Positions 35,634 to 44,418 of a stretch of 64,000 nucleotides of DNA are shown here, in pieces. The translations under genes were made by a program, and so were the position numbers. Within the stretch, counting starts at the first letter, position 1. The number at the start of each line of letters is the position of its first letter. The stretch covers positions 1 through 64,000 of the forward strand of contig NZ_JBKBQG010000024.1 of the NCBI RefSeq assembly GCF_046292825.1. Direction: 5' to 3'. The notes under the pieces were generated by a model. It was not told the origin of the DNA. It worked only from the letters and a program-made list of their open reading frames with translations, and made no database searches. Source of the DNA: Salinarimonas sp046292825 (GTDB lineage: Bacteria > Pseudomonadota > Alphaproteobacteria > Rhizobiales > Beijerinckiaceae).

Positions 35634-36362
35634 ATGACGCAGGACCTGATCCGCTACGATCTCCTGGTGCAGGACGCGCTCAAGGGGGTCGTTCGCAAGG
35701 TGCTGGGCGATGCCGCGCGCGACGGGCTCAAGGGCGAGCACCATTTCTACGTGTCGTTCCAGACGCAGTTCCCCGGCGTGCGCCTGTCCACGCGCATGCG
35801 CGAGAAATATCCCGACACGATGACGATCGTGCTGCAGCACCAGTTCTGGGATCTCGCGGTGAGCGAGAACGGCTTCGAGGTGGGGCTCTCGTTCGGCGGC
35901 GTGCCGGAGCGGCTGCTCGTGCCCTTCGACGCGCTCACCGGCTTCTTCGATCCCTCCGTGCAGTTCGGCCTCAAGTTCGAGATCCGCGAGCCGGCCGAGA
36001 TCGCGCCGCGCGCGCCCGAGGCGGCGCCACCCGCGATCGTGGCCCCGCCGGTCGCCGCGCCGCGCGTGCGCGGAGCCGGCTCGGAGCCCGCCGAGGCCGA
36101 GCCGCGCCGGGCTCCGGCGACGACGCCGCGCATCCCCGCCGCCAAGCAGGCGGGCGCCGACGCCGAGCGGCCCGCCGCCGCCGAGCCGGCCGAAGGGGGC
36201 GAGCCGGGCGCATCGCCTGCGCCCGCGTCCGCCTCGGGCAAGGGCGCCAAAGGCAGCGCGGGGAAGGTCTCGAAGGCCGAGGGCGGCGCGAGCGAGGCCG
36301 CCGAGGACAGGCCCGTCGGCGCCGAGGTCGTCAGCCTGGACGCCTTCCGCAAGAAGCCCTGA
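35634..36362 (+). CDS. sspB: SspB-type ClpXP protease adaptor
   Basis: Delivers ssrA-tagged and other substrates to ClpXP. Residues about 1–150 of the 242-aa product are the alpha-proteobacterial SspB fold (IRYDLLVQDALKGVVRKVLGD, EHHFYVSFQTQFPGV, MTIVLQHQFWDL, ERLLVPFDALTGFFDPSVQF). The remaining 90 residues are a Pro/Ala/Glu-rich tail that ends VSLDAFRKKP, the position of the ClpX-binding XB motif. The start at 35634 gives the family N-terminus. Its working partners clpP and clpX lie 14 kb away in the same window. In many relatives sspB is next to fumC; here two genes lie between. Confidence 0.93.
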   Translation: MTQDLIRYDLLVQDALKGVVRKVLGDAARDGLKGEHHFYVSFQTQFPGVRLSTRMREKYPDTMTIVLQHQFWDLAVSENGFEVGLSFGGVPERLLVPFDALTGFFDPSVQFGLKFEIREPAEIAPRAPEAAPPAIVAPPVAAPRVRGAGSEPAEAEPRRAPATTPRIPAAKQAGADAERPAAAEPAEGGEPGASPAPASASGKGAKGSAGKVSKAEGGASEAAEDRPVGAEVVSLDAFRKKP

Positions 36363-36395
36363 GGCGTGCGCTCGGCGGTTGTTCTCTTTTTGTTC

Positions 36396-36425
36396 TTGAC
36401 GGACGGGTGGTGTTGCGGCTAGCTT
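36396..36425 (+). promoter_or_regulatory. Weak candidate promoter of the muramidase gene
   Basis: TTGACG (36396–36401) and TAGCTT (36420–36425) with an 18-bp spacer, about 27 bp before the start codon, in a T-rich stretch that directly follows sspB. Confidence 0.3.
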
Positions 36426-36451
36426 CTGCGAGCAATCGCGGGAGGTGGCCC

Positions 36452-37327
36452 ATGTCCGTCAGGTCCTTGTTCTCGAGCGGGCGTCCGTCGGCGCGGCCGG
36501 CGAGCGGAGCGGCGGGCGGCGGGCTCGCGCTCGATCGCGGCGCGCCGCTGACGGAGGTGGGGTTCGAGGCCGCCCGTTCGGCGCTCGGCGTCGACGCGCC
36601 GCGCCTTCTCGCGGTGATGCGGATCGAGGCGATGGGGTGCGGCTTCCTCGCGGATCGACGCCCGGTGATCCTGTTCGAGCGACACGTCTTTCACCGCCGC
36701 ACCGCCGGGCGCTTCGACGCGCGCGATCCCGACGTCTCCGCGCCGCGCCCGGGCCTCTACGGGCCGGCGGGCGCAAATCAGCACGCGCGGCTGGCGCGGG
36801 CGCGGGCGCTCGACGAGAACGCCGCGCTCGAGAGCGCCTCCTGGGGCCTCGGGCAGGTGATGGGCTTCAACGCCCGCATCGTCGGGTTCGCGGACGTCCG
36901 CGCCATGGTCGCGGCGATGGAGGCGGGGGAGGACGCGCAGCTTGCCGCGATGGTCGCCTATATCCGCGCCACGGGGCTCGCCTCGGCCCTCGCGCGCGGG
37001 GATTGGCGCGCCTTCGCGCGGGGCTACAACGGCCCGGATTTCGCCCGCAACGCCTACGATCGTCGGCTCGCCGAGGCCCATCGCCTCTACGAGACGGGCG
37101 GGCTCGCGCGGCCCGATCTCGGCCTGCGGGCGCTGCAGATGTTCCTCCTCTATGCCGGCTTCTCGCCGGGGCCGATCGACGGGCAAGACGGGCCGCGCAC
37201 GCGCCGCGCGCTCGCCGCCTTCCGCGCCGCCGACGGGCGCGGCGGGCGGGAGGCGGCGGCGCCGGGGGAGGAGGATCGCCGCGCGCTCCTCGCCGCCCTC
37301 GCGTCAGCCTCCGAGCGGGCGGCGTAG
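36452..37327 (+). CDS. N-acetylmuramidase with peptidoglycan-binding domain
   Basis: A 291-aa predicted cell-wall hydrolase. Residues about 45–215 match the N-acetylmuramidase (DUF3380) domain best known from phage endolysins: RIEAMGCGFL with the likely catalytic Glu59, PVILFERHVFHR, LESASWGLGQVMGFN, and YNGPDFARNAYDRRLA. Residues about 225–290 form a PG_binding_1 domain (LGLRALQMFLLYAGFSPGPIDG). No signal peptide or membrane helix is seen, which fits an endolysin-like origin. GGAGG stands before the ATG. The 3' end overlaps the P450 gene tail to tail by 24 bp. No other phage genes are nearby, so it may be a domesticated or horizontally gained gene. Confidence 0.87.
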   Translation: MSVRSLFSSGRPSARPASGAAGGGLALDRGAPLTEVGFEAARSALGVDAPRLLAVMRIEAMGCGFLADRRPVILFERHVFHRRTAGRFDARDPDVSAPRPGLYGPAGANQHARLARARALDENAALESASWGLGQVMGFNARIVGFADVRAMVAAMEAGEDAQLAAMVAYIRATGLASALARGDWRAFARGYNGPDFARNAYDRRLAEAHRLYETGGLARPDLGLRALQMFLLYAGFSPGPIDGQDGPRTRRALAAFRAADGRGGREAAAPGEEDRRALLAALASASERAA

Positions 37328-38884
37328 ATGGACGCGCATCTTCATGCCCTCGCGCGGGCGCAACGTCACCCGCTGGACCGGCTCCACGGCATGTCCCGGT
37401 ACGAGGTCGAGCCGCACGCGCCGCACGATCGCGGCGAGCGCGATCATCGCCTCGTGCAGCGCGAAGCGCGCGCCGATGCAGACGCGCGGCCCGGCGCCGA
37501 AGGGGAGATAGGCATAGCGGTCGATCGCCTCGCGGCGCGGGGGCAGGAAGCGCTCCGGGTCGAAGGCGGCGGGGTCATCCCACAGGAGCGCGTGGCGATG
37601 GACGATATAGGGCGCGATCATCACGATCGTGCCCGGCCGCAGCCGGAAGCCGAGCACCCGGTCCTCCGCGATCGCCTCGCGGCTCATGAAGGGCGCGGGC
37701 GGATAGAGCCGCATCGCCTCCTCCACCACGGCGCGGGTATAGGGGAGAGCGGGCAGGTGTTCGGGGGAGAGCGGCGCGTCGCCTGCCGCCGCGTCGACCT
37801 CCGCCTCGAGCCGTGCGCGCACCGCCTCGTCCTGCGCGATCAGGTAGAGCGACCACGTCAGCGCGTTCGCGGTCGTCTCGTGCCCGGCGGCGATGAAGGT
37901 CGCGATGTTGGCGCGCACGCTCGCATCGTCGAGCGCCTCGCCGGTCTCCGGGTCGCGCGCGGTGAGGAGGAGGGTGAGGAGGTCGCTCGGCACGGCCCCG
38001 CCGAGGCCAGGCGCCCCGGCGCCAGCGAAAGCGGCGCCCTCCGCCGCCCCGTGACGGGCGAGGAGCGCGCGGCGGTCGCGCACGAGCTCGTCGACGACCG
38101 CCTCGAAGAAGGCGATCGCGGGCCGCGCGCGCAACCGGCCGATGCGCGGCAGCGCGTCCGGCAGGCCGAAGACGTCGAGCGGGTCGATCGGGCCGATCCC
38201 CTCGAAGAACAGGGTGATCGCCCGCCCGAGCGCGTCGGGATCGCGCTGGAGGCCGGTCGTGAAGATGGTGCGTTCGAGCACGTCGAGGGTCAGCCGCGTC
38301 GCCTCGACCGCGACGTCGACCCTGCGCCCCTCCCGCCGGGCGAGGCGGCGGGCCACGGTCTCGGCCGCGCCCGCCATGTCGGCGCCGAAGGCGTCGACGC
38401 GCCGTGCGGAGAAGAGCGGCGCGAGCGTGCGTCGCAATTGGCGCCAGATCTGGCCCTCCGCCGTGAACAGCCCGTCGCCGATGCCGGAGCCGAGCACGCG
38501 GCGTGTGAGCGCGTCCTTGCGATAGTTCGCCGCGTTGTCGACGAGGACGTGCCGAATGCCCTCCGGGTCGCTCAGCACCATTACCCGGCCGAGGACGCCC
38601 TTGCCCATCACGACCGGCGCGCGAAAGTGCTCTTCCGTCCAGGTGGCGAGCGGGTTGTCGCGGGCGGCGCGCAGGAAGGTGAACAGGTCGGGCACGCCCC
38701 GCATCGGTTCGGGCGTCGGCGGCCGGAAGCGGGCCGGCTGCGTCGGCGGACGCTCGCGCGCCGAATCGCCCGCTCCCGCCTCGGTGGGATCGCCGACGGA
38801 CTTGGCAGGTCCTTCGGCACCGACGCCGGCGGCCGGTTCGTTCCCCGGATCCCGCCCGGCCTTTCTGCGCGCGCGCGTCGCCAT
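37304..38884 (-). CDS. Cytochrome P450
   Basis: A 526-aa haem monooxygenase. The I-helix is AGHETTANAL, the ExxR motif EEAMRLYPP, the PERF region DPERFLPP and the haem loop FGAGPRVCIG with Cys469 as the thiolate ligand. The first 60 residues are low-complexity and poorly conserved, so the true start could lie further in; the ATG at 38884 has AGGAG at good spacing. No ferredoxin or reductase gene is adjacent. The substrate is unknown; general pattern resembles soluble bacterial P450s related to fatty-acid or alkane hydroxylases. It lies tail to tail with the muramidase gene and divergent from fumC. Confidence 0.93.
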   Translation of the reverse strand: MATRARRKAGRDPGNEPAAGVGAEGPAKSVGDPTEAGAGDSARERPPTQPARFRPPTPEPMRGVPDLFTFLRAARDNPLATWTEEHFRAPVVMGKGVLGRVMVLSDPEGIRHVLVDNAANYRKDALTRRVLGSGIGDGLFTAEGQIWRQLRRTLAPLFSARRVDAFGADMAGAAETVARRLARREGRRVDVAVEATRLTLDVLERTIFTTGLQRDPDALGRAITLFFEGIGPIDPLDVFGLPDALPRIGRLRARPAIAFFEAVVDELVRDRRALLARHGAAEGAAFAGAGAPGLGGAVPSDLLTLLLTARDPETGEALDDASVRANIATFIAAGHETTANALTWSLYLIAQDEAVRARLEAEVDAAAGDAPLSPEHLPALPYTRAVVEEAMRLYPPAPFMSREAIAEDRVLGFRLRPGTIVMIAPYIVHRHALLWDDPAAFDPERFLPPRREAIDRYAYLPFGAGPRVCIGARFALHEAMIALAAIVRRVRLDLVPGHAVEPVQRVTLRPREGMKMRVHLRRPLGG

Positions 38885-39154
38885 GTTCCGTCTCCTGCCT
38901 CTCGAAACCGCCGCGCCCGGCCCGCGCGGCATTCCCGCCCCTGCGGCGCCCGAGCGTCGGGCATCCGAACCTCGAGCGTCCGAGCCCGTCCTGTCCGCCT
39001 CGGCGGATGCGATCGGGCGCTCCCGCACCGTGGGCGGATCGGCCGCGAGCCGCGGTGCCGGAATTCGCAGAGCCGGTTTCCGCGAAGCGGGGTGCCGCGC
39101 GGCGCCGTCTCGCGTTACATGTGGTGTTCGGGACGGATCAGGGGAGGCCGCCAA

Positions 39155-40549
<1,395 letters not shown>

Positions 40550-40596
40550 GCGCGGGACGCGCGCGAGCCGCGTATGCGAAGGGGAGGGGAGGGGAC

Positions 40597-40956
40597 GTGA
40601 GCGCCGAGATCGTCAATTTGCGCCGGGCCCGCAAGGCGAAGGCGCGTCGGGAGGGGGAGGAGCGCGCCGCCGAGAACCGCGTCGCCTTCGGCCGCACCAA
40701 GGCCGAGCGTGCGGCCGCGCGCGCGGGCGCCGCGCTCGATGCGCGCCGGCTCGAGGCCCATCGCCGCGAAGCGGGCACGGCTGGCGATGCGGGCGGGACC
40801 GACGCGCCCGCCCCGTCGGCGGCCTCGAGCCGGTCCGCGCCCGGGGACCCGTCCGCGCCCGCGAGCCGAGCCGCACGACCGCACGGGGCCGAGAGAGCGC
40901 CTGACCCGAGCGATCCCGCGCGCGCGAACGCGCCGCCGGGGGAGGGGGCGCCGTGA
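40597..40956 (+). CDS. DUF4169 family protein
   Basis: A 119-aa protein. The first 55 residues are DUF4169 (AEIVNLRRARKAKARREGEE, then FGRTKAERAAARA), a strongly basic helical segment; the remainder is a low-complexity Ala/Pro/Ser-rich tail. A GTG start with GGAGGGG nearby is used; no ATG fits. Function unknown. DUF4169 genes regularly lie between fumC and a ribbon-helix-helix gene in alphaproteobacteria, so they probably form one transcript. The charge pattern would allow nucleic-acid binding, but that is a guess. Confidence 0.85.
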   Translation: MSAEIVNLRRARKAKARREGEERAAENRVAFGRTKAERAAARAGAALDARRLEAHRREAGTAGDAGGTDAPAPSAASSRSAPGDPSAPASRAARPHGAERAPDPSDPARANAPPGEGAP

Positions 40957-40987
40957 GCTGCGCTCGTCCGGCGAGAGGCGTCGGCCG

Positions 40988-41404
40988 GTGACGATGCGCG
41001 ACGATACCGACGAGGGGCCGCCGCGGCCCGACGGGGCGGCGCAGGCGACGGCGCCAGACGTCCCCGTGCCCACGGTCGAGGGCGGCGCGCAGGTGATCAA
41101 GCGCTCGGTCGCGATCGCGGGCCACCGCACGAGCATCTCGCTCGAGGCGCCCTTCTGGGAGGCGCTCTGGACGCTCGCCGCGCGGCGCGGGCAGTCGCTC
41201 CAGCGCCTCGTCGCCGAGATCGACGCCGCGCGCGGACCCTCCAACCTGTCCTCGGCCATCCGCGTGCGCCTCCTCGCGGAAGCCCGTGCCGGCGCCTTGC
41301 CGCGCTCGGGCGAGGCGACGGCGCAAGACGCGTCGGGCCCGCTCGACCTGTCCGACGGGGAGGCGACGGTCGACGGGCGAGACCCGTCGGATGCGCAGGC
41401 CTGA
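40988..41404 (+). CDS. Ribbon-helix-helix domain-containing protein
   Basis: A 138-aa protein. The central part (about residues 35–100) matches the alphaproteobacterial ribbon-helix-helix family: VIKRSVAIAGHRTSISLEAPFWEALW followed by AARRGQSLQRLVAEIDAARG and SNLSSAIRVRLLAEAR. Both ends are low complexity. The fold suggests DNA binding as a dimer; targets are unknown. GTG at 40988 has AGAGG nine bases upstream; ATG at 40994 is an equal alternative. It lies last in fumC–DUF4169–RHH, and a 1.2-kb gene-free region follows. Confidence 0.85.
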   Translation: MTMRDDTDEGPPRPDGAAQATAPDVPVPTVEGGAQVIKRSVAIAGHRTSISLEAPFWEALWTLAARRGQSLQRLVAEIDAARGPSNLSSAIRVRLLAEARAGALPRSGEATAQDASGPLDLSDGEATVDGRDPSDAQA

Positions 41405-42627
41405 ACCGGCTCGAACCGCGCCGACCGCGGGCGTAGGGCCCGCCACGACGCGCCGGAAGCGTTCGACCGCAACCATACGCCCACCGCGCACCTGGCCTGC
41501 ACCGCGGACTTGGCCTGCGCCGCGGACTTGGTCTGCGCCGCGCACCTCGCCCGCGCCGCGGACTTCGCCTGCACTGCGGACTTCGCCTGAGCCGCAGACG
41601 TCGCCAGCACCGCGGACTTCGACCGCGCCGCGGGCTCGGCCTGCACCGCGGACTTGGCCTGCACCGCGGACTTGGCCTGCGCCGCGCACCTCGCCCGCGC
41701 CGCGAACTTCGCCCGCGCCGCGGACTTCGCCTGCACTGCGGACTTCGCCTGCGCCGCAGACGTCTCCAGCACCGCGGACTCGGCCTTCGCCGCGGACTGC
41801 GCCCGCGCCGCGGACCTGGCCTGCGCCGCCGAACGCGGCCGCCGACGGGCGCACGGCCCTCGCCGTGGACATCCCCGTCCATCTGGACGCACTCGGCACT
41901 CGGCGATCGGCCATCGGCGAACGGCCGGGCGCGGCGTGCTCCGCGGATTGCGCGCGCCGGCGCCAGCGCGAGCGATCGGCGCTCCCTGTTCGGCGCGCTC
42001 GCCTCGTCCGCGCGGACGGAGCGATGCCGCGACCGGGCGCGGTACCGCTTGCCTGCGCCTATCGTCCTGCCCGGCCGATCGCAGGGTGCGACGAGGCCGG
42101 AGACGGCCGAACCGTCCCGTCTCGATCCCGTCTCGATCCGATTGGCCCGGTCCGGCCGGCGCGGTCCGGCCGGCGCAGTACCCGGCGCCCCTTGCCGGCG
42201 CCGCCGGCGCATGCGCGACGTCCGCCTCGGTTCGAACCCCGACGCCCGCCAGGCGGGCAGCTCCGCAAAGGCGAGATCACCCATGGCCACAGACCGATTT
42301 CGTGGCGAGCTTCGAAGATGAAGCTCGCGCCCGCGCGGTCTCGCTTGCGCGAACGCGGCCGTTTTAGCCTCGCGCGCTGCGCGGAGCCGCGCTCGAACCA
42401 CAGCAAATTCGTCCGGGGCCGATCGCCGGCCGTCCTTTACGCATGTGGCTCGCGCGAATTGGTTCCGGCGTGCGACGAATGACCTTTGTTGTACCGCATT
42501 CTCGTCTCATTCGGAGGCGAAACGCTCCCTCGCCGATCGGTGGCCCGCAGGCCTCGAGACCCCGGCCCGGCCCATCCCACGGCCGGCGACATCCAAAGAT
42601 GCCGATCAACGAATACGGGACGACGAC
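41405..42627. other. Gene-poor region with tandem repeats
   Basis: 1223 bp without a recognisable gene, the largest in the window. It contains the 18-bp tandem repeat array (41489–41830), then about 450 bp of GC-rich sequence in which several frames stay open by composition alone, a short direct repeat GCGGTCCGGCCG near 42150–42175, and from about 42450 an AT-richer stretch that leads into rlpA and probably holds its promoter. None of the open frames in either strand has a plausible ribosome-binding site, conserved composition or known domain. Confidence 0.6.
41489..41830. repeat. Tandem array, 19 units of an 18-bp repeat
   Basis: Nineteen uninterrupted 18-bp units with consensus GACTTGGCCTGCGCCGCG and one to six changes each. 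A higher-order period of 144 bp (eight units) is visible: the variant unit CACCTCGCCCGCGCCGCG recurs at 41543 and 41687, and so do the variants after it, with one extra unit in the second block. The length is a multiple of three, so five of six frames stay open; one plus frame is cut by TGA at 41588–41590. Changes between units are not concentrated at third positions in any frame. It is a minisatellite rather than a CRISPR, as there are no spacers. Confidence 0.9.
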
Positions 42628-43029
42628 GTGAATTCCTTCCTCAAGGCGGCGTTCGCCGCCGCGCTCTCCTGCGCCGTTCTCACCGCCCCCGCCATCGCCG
42701 ATACGAGTGCCCGGAACGCGTCCGCGAGCGCCGGCGAGACGGCCCGGGCCTTCACCGGTTCCGCCTCCTGGTACGGCCCCGGCTTCCACGGCCGCCGCAC
42801 CGCCAATGGCGAGCGCTTCGATCAGAACGCGCTGACCGCCGCCCACAAGACCCTTCCCTTCGGCACCAAGGTGCGCGTCACCAAGGGCGATCGCTCGGTC
42901 GTCGTGCGCATCAACGATCGCGGCCCCTTCGTGCGCGGCCGCGAGATCGATCTCTCGCGCGGCGCGGCTCAGGCGGTCGGCCTGTTGTCCGCGGGCATCG
43001 CCAGCGTGCGTCTCGAGGTCCTGCGCTGA
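42628..43029 (+). CDS. RlpA-like septal ring lytic transglycosylase
   Basis: A 133-aa exported protein: a signal peptide (NSFLKAAFAAALSCAVLTAP, cut near AIA-D) and one double-psi beta-barrel domain with the family blocks GSASWYGPGFHGRRTANGE, RFDQNALTAAHKTLPFGT and VRINDRGPFVRGREIDLS. The RlpA fold cleaves glycan strands without stem peptides, but this protein lacks the C-terminal SPOR domain that targets RlpA to the septum, so its site of action is unclear. A GTG start is used because it begins the signal peptide; the upstream frame from 42445 has no conserved content. Confidence 0.86.
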   Translation: MNSFLKAAFAAALSCAVLTAPAIADTSARNASASAGETARAFTGSASWYGPGFHGRRTANGERFDQNALTAAHKTLPFGTKVRVTKGDRSVVVRINDRGPFVRGREIDLSRGAAQAVGLLSAGIASVRLEVLR

Positions 43030-43044
43030 GGCGTGATCGACAAG

Positions 43045-43076
43045 GGAGCGCGTGCCCGTCGCAGGGCCCGCGCTCC
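43045..43076. terminator. Strong hairpin between convergent genes
   Basis: GGAGCGCG–T–GCCC–GTCGCA–GGGC–C–CGCGCTCC folds into a 12-pair stem with one mismatch, 15 bp after the rlpA stop and 21 bp before the end of the membrane protein gene. There is no T-run on either side, so it may act as a bidirectional 3' border rather than a classical terminator. Confidence 0.5.
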
Positions 43077-43096
43077 GCGCTCGCGCACCCGCGCCG

Positions 43097-43555
43097 TCAG
43101 GCGGCGCGGGCGAGGTCGCCGGCGACGATCCGCGCCGGCCGGCCGGTCGCGCGGAAGCCGACGATCAGGAACATGACGACGCTCGCCACCGTCACCGCCT
43201 CGCCGCCGAGGAGCAGCGGGATGCCGAGGCTCTCCTGCCCGAAGACGAGGAGCGCGAGCCCGGTCATCATCGGCGGCAGGCCGACCAGCGCGCACACAAC
43301 CTGCGCGAGCGCAAGGCGCGTCGCCGCGGATGCGGGGAAGAACCGGTAGAAGGCGCCGTAGATGAAGAACCCGACGAAGCCGATCAGGTTGACGTGCACG
43401 TGGACCGGCCGGATCGTGAAGTCGTGCGTCAGCGACATGAAGGTGCCCATGGCAACTCCGATGCCGAAGAACGTCAAGGCGGCGCGAAAGCAGAGATTGG
43501 CGAGCGCCTCGGAGCGCGCGTCCGTGCGGGCGGGGCAGGAGAAGTCGGTGTTCAT
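43097..43555 (-). CDS. Small membrane protein resembling haem-copper oxidase subunit I
   Basis: A 152-aa protein with four predicted membrane helices (about residues 21–44, 53–75, 82–104 and 112–135). Between the first two lies THDFTIRPVHVHVNLIGFVG, a His-rich patch similar to the haem-ligand helices of haem-copper oxidases and often labelled cytochrome oxidase-like. It is far too short to be an oxidase. It could bind haem or a metal; nothing proves it. The ATG at 43555 was chosen because a longer reading upstream lacks conserved content. Divergent from the cupin gene. Confidence 0.72.
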   Translation of the reverse strand: MNTDFSCPARTDARSEALANLCFRAALTFFGIGVAMGTFMSLTHDFTIRPVHVHVNLIGFVGFFIYGAFYRFFPASAATRLALAQVVCALVGLPPMMTGLALLVFGQESLGIPLLLGGEAVTVASVVMFLIVGFRATGRPARIVAGDLARAA

Positions 43556-43736
43556 CTCGGGGGTTTCCTTCGTCGCGTGATCGCGGCTTCGTTCTGACGG
43601 CTCTCGATTTCCGCCCGATGTCCTCGCGGGCGCGCGAACGTTACGTCGGCGAAACGAAACGACGCATGGCGCGCGCGCGAACGAACGGTGCGTCCGCCGC
43701 GTTGGCCGCGCGACCCGCGCGCGAGGACCGACGCTC

Positions 43737-44273
43737 ATGACCGACATCGCCGAACCCGATCCCACCACCCCCGCTCCCACCACCCCCGAGCGCATCTTCC
43801 TGCCCGAGGACGCGCAGATGCCCAACCATCCGGACCTGCCGGTCCTCTTCTATCGCGGCGTGCTCGCGGGAGACGCGGCGGGGGATCTCGCGGAGGCATT
43901 CGAGGCGCGCTTTTCGGCGAGCGGCTGGGGCGGCACCTGGCGGAACGGCATCTACCGGTTTCACCATTTCCATCCCGACGCGCACGAGGCGCTCGGCGTC
44001 GCGCGCGGGCACGCACGGGTGCGGCTCGGGGGCGAGAGCGGGCAGGATCTCGCGATCGAGGCGGGGGATCTCGTCGTGCTCCCGGCGGGCACGGGGCACA
44101 AGCTCGTCGATGCGAGCCCGGATTTCCTCGTGGTGGGCGCCTATCCGCCCGGTCAGGAGGATTTCGAGACGCTGCGCGAGGCGATTCCGCGCGATCGCCT
44201 GCGCGCCGTCGCGCGGCCCACGACCGATCCCGTCCACGGCGAGGGCGGGCCGCTCGTGCTCCTGTGGGGGTGA
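43737..44273 (+). CDS. Cupin domain-containing protein
   Basis: A 178-aa protein with a single cupin barrel (about residues 60–150). The first motif is reduced: FHHFHPDAHEALGVARGHARVRLGG carries three His and a Glu suitable for metal binding, and the second motif is represented by GDLVVLPAGTGHKLVDASPDFLVVGAYPPG with one His. It is related to YjlB-type cupins of unknown function. An isolated gene, divergent from the small membrane protein and convergent with glnA. Confidence 0.85.
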   Translation: MTDIAEPDPTTPAPTTPERIFLPEDAQMPNHPDLPVLFYRGVLAGDAAGDLAEAFEARFSASGWGGTWRNGIYRFHHFHPDAHEALGVARGHARVRLGGESGQDLAIEAGDLVVLPAGTGHKLVDASPDFLVVGAYPPGQEDFETLREAIPRDRLRAVARPTTDPVHGEGGPLVLLWG

Positions 44274-44347
44274 TCGCGCCCCGCGCGCGGCCGCGATCCG
44301 CATCGCCACTAGGAAGGGATGGGCCAAGAAAAAGGGAACGTGCCACG

Positions 44348-44377
44348 AAAAAAGGGGCGGACCCGAAGGCCCGCCCC
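44348..44377 (-). terminator. Rho-independent terminator of glnA
   Basis: On the minus strand GGGGCGGGCCTTCGGGTCCG followed by CCCC and six T. The stem has nine pairs and one mismatch around a four-base loop. It lies about 42 bp beyond the glnA stop codon and is a textbook terminator. Confidence 0.85.
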
Positions 44378-44418
44378 GTCTCGTCGCGCGATCGGCGACC
44401 CGTGCCGCGAGGGCCGGA

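Noticed and set aside
36452..37327. Prophage remnant
   Set aside because: Only the endolysin-like gene is present; no integrase, structural or regulatory phage genes and no att-like repeats were seen nearby.
41489..41830. CRISPR array
   Set aside because: Units abut with no spacers and are too short; no cas genes in the window.
41286..42482. Plus-strand 398-codon frame with a PRTWPA-type repeat
   Set aside because: It starts inside the ribbon-helix-helix gene in another frame and has no initiation signal; the repeat is open in most frames because its unit is 18 bp.
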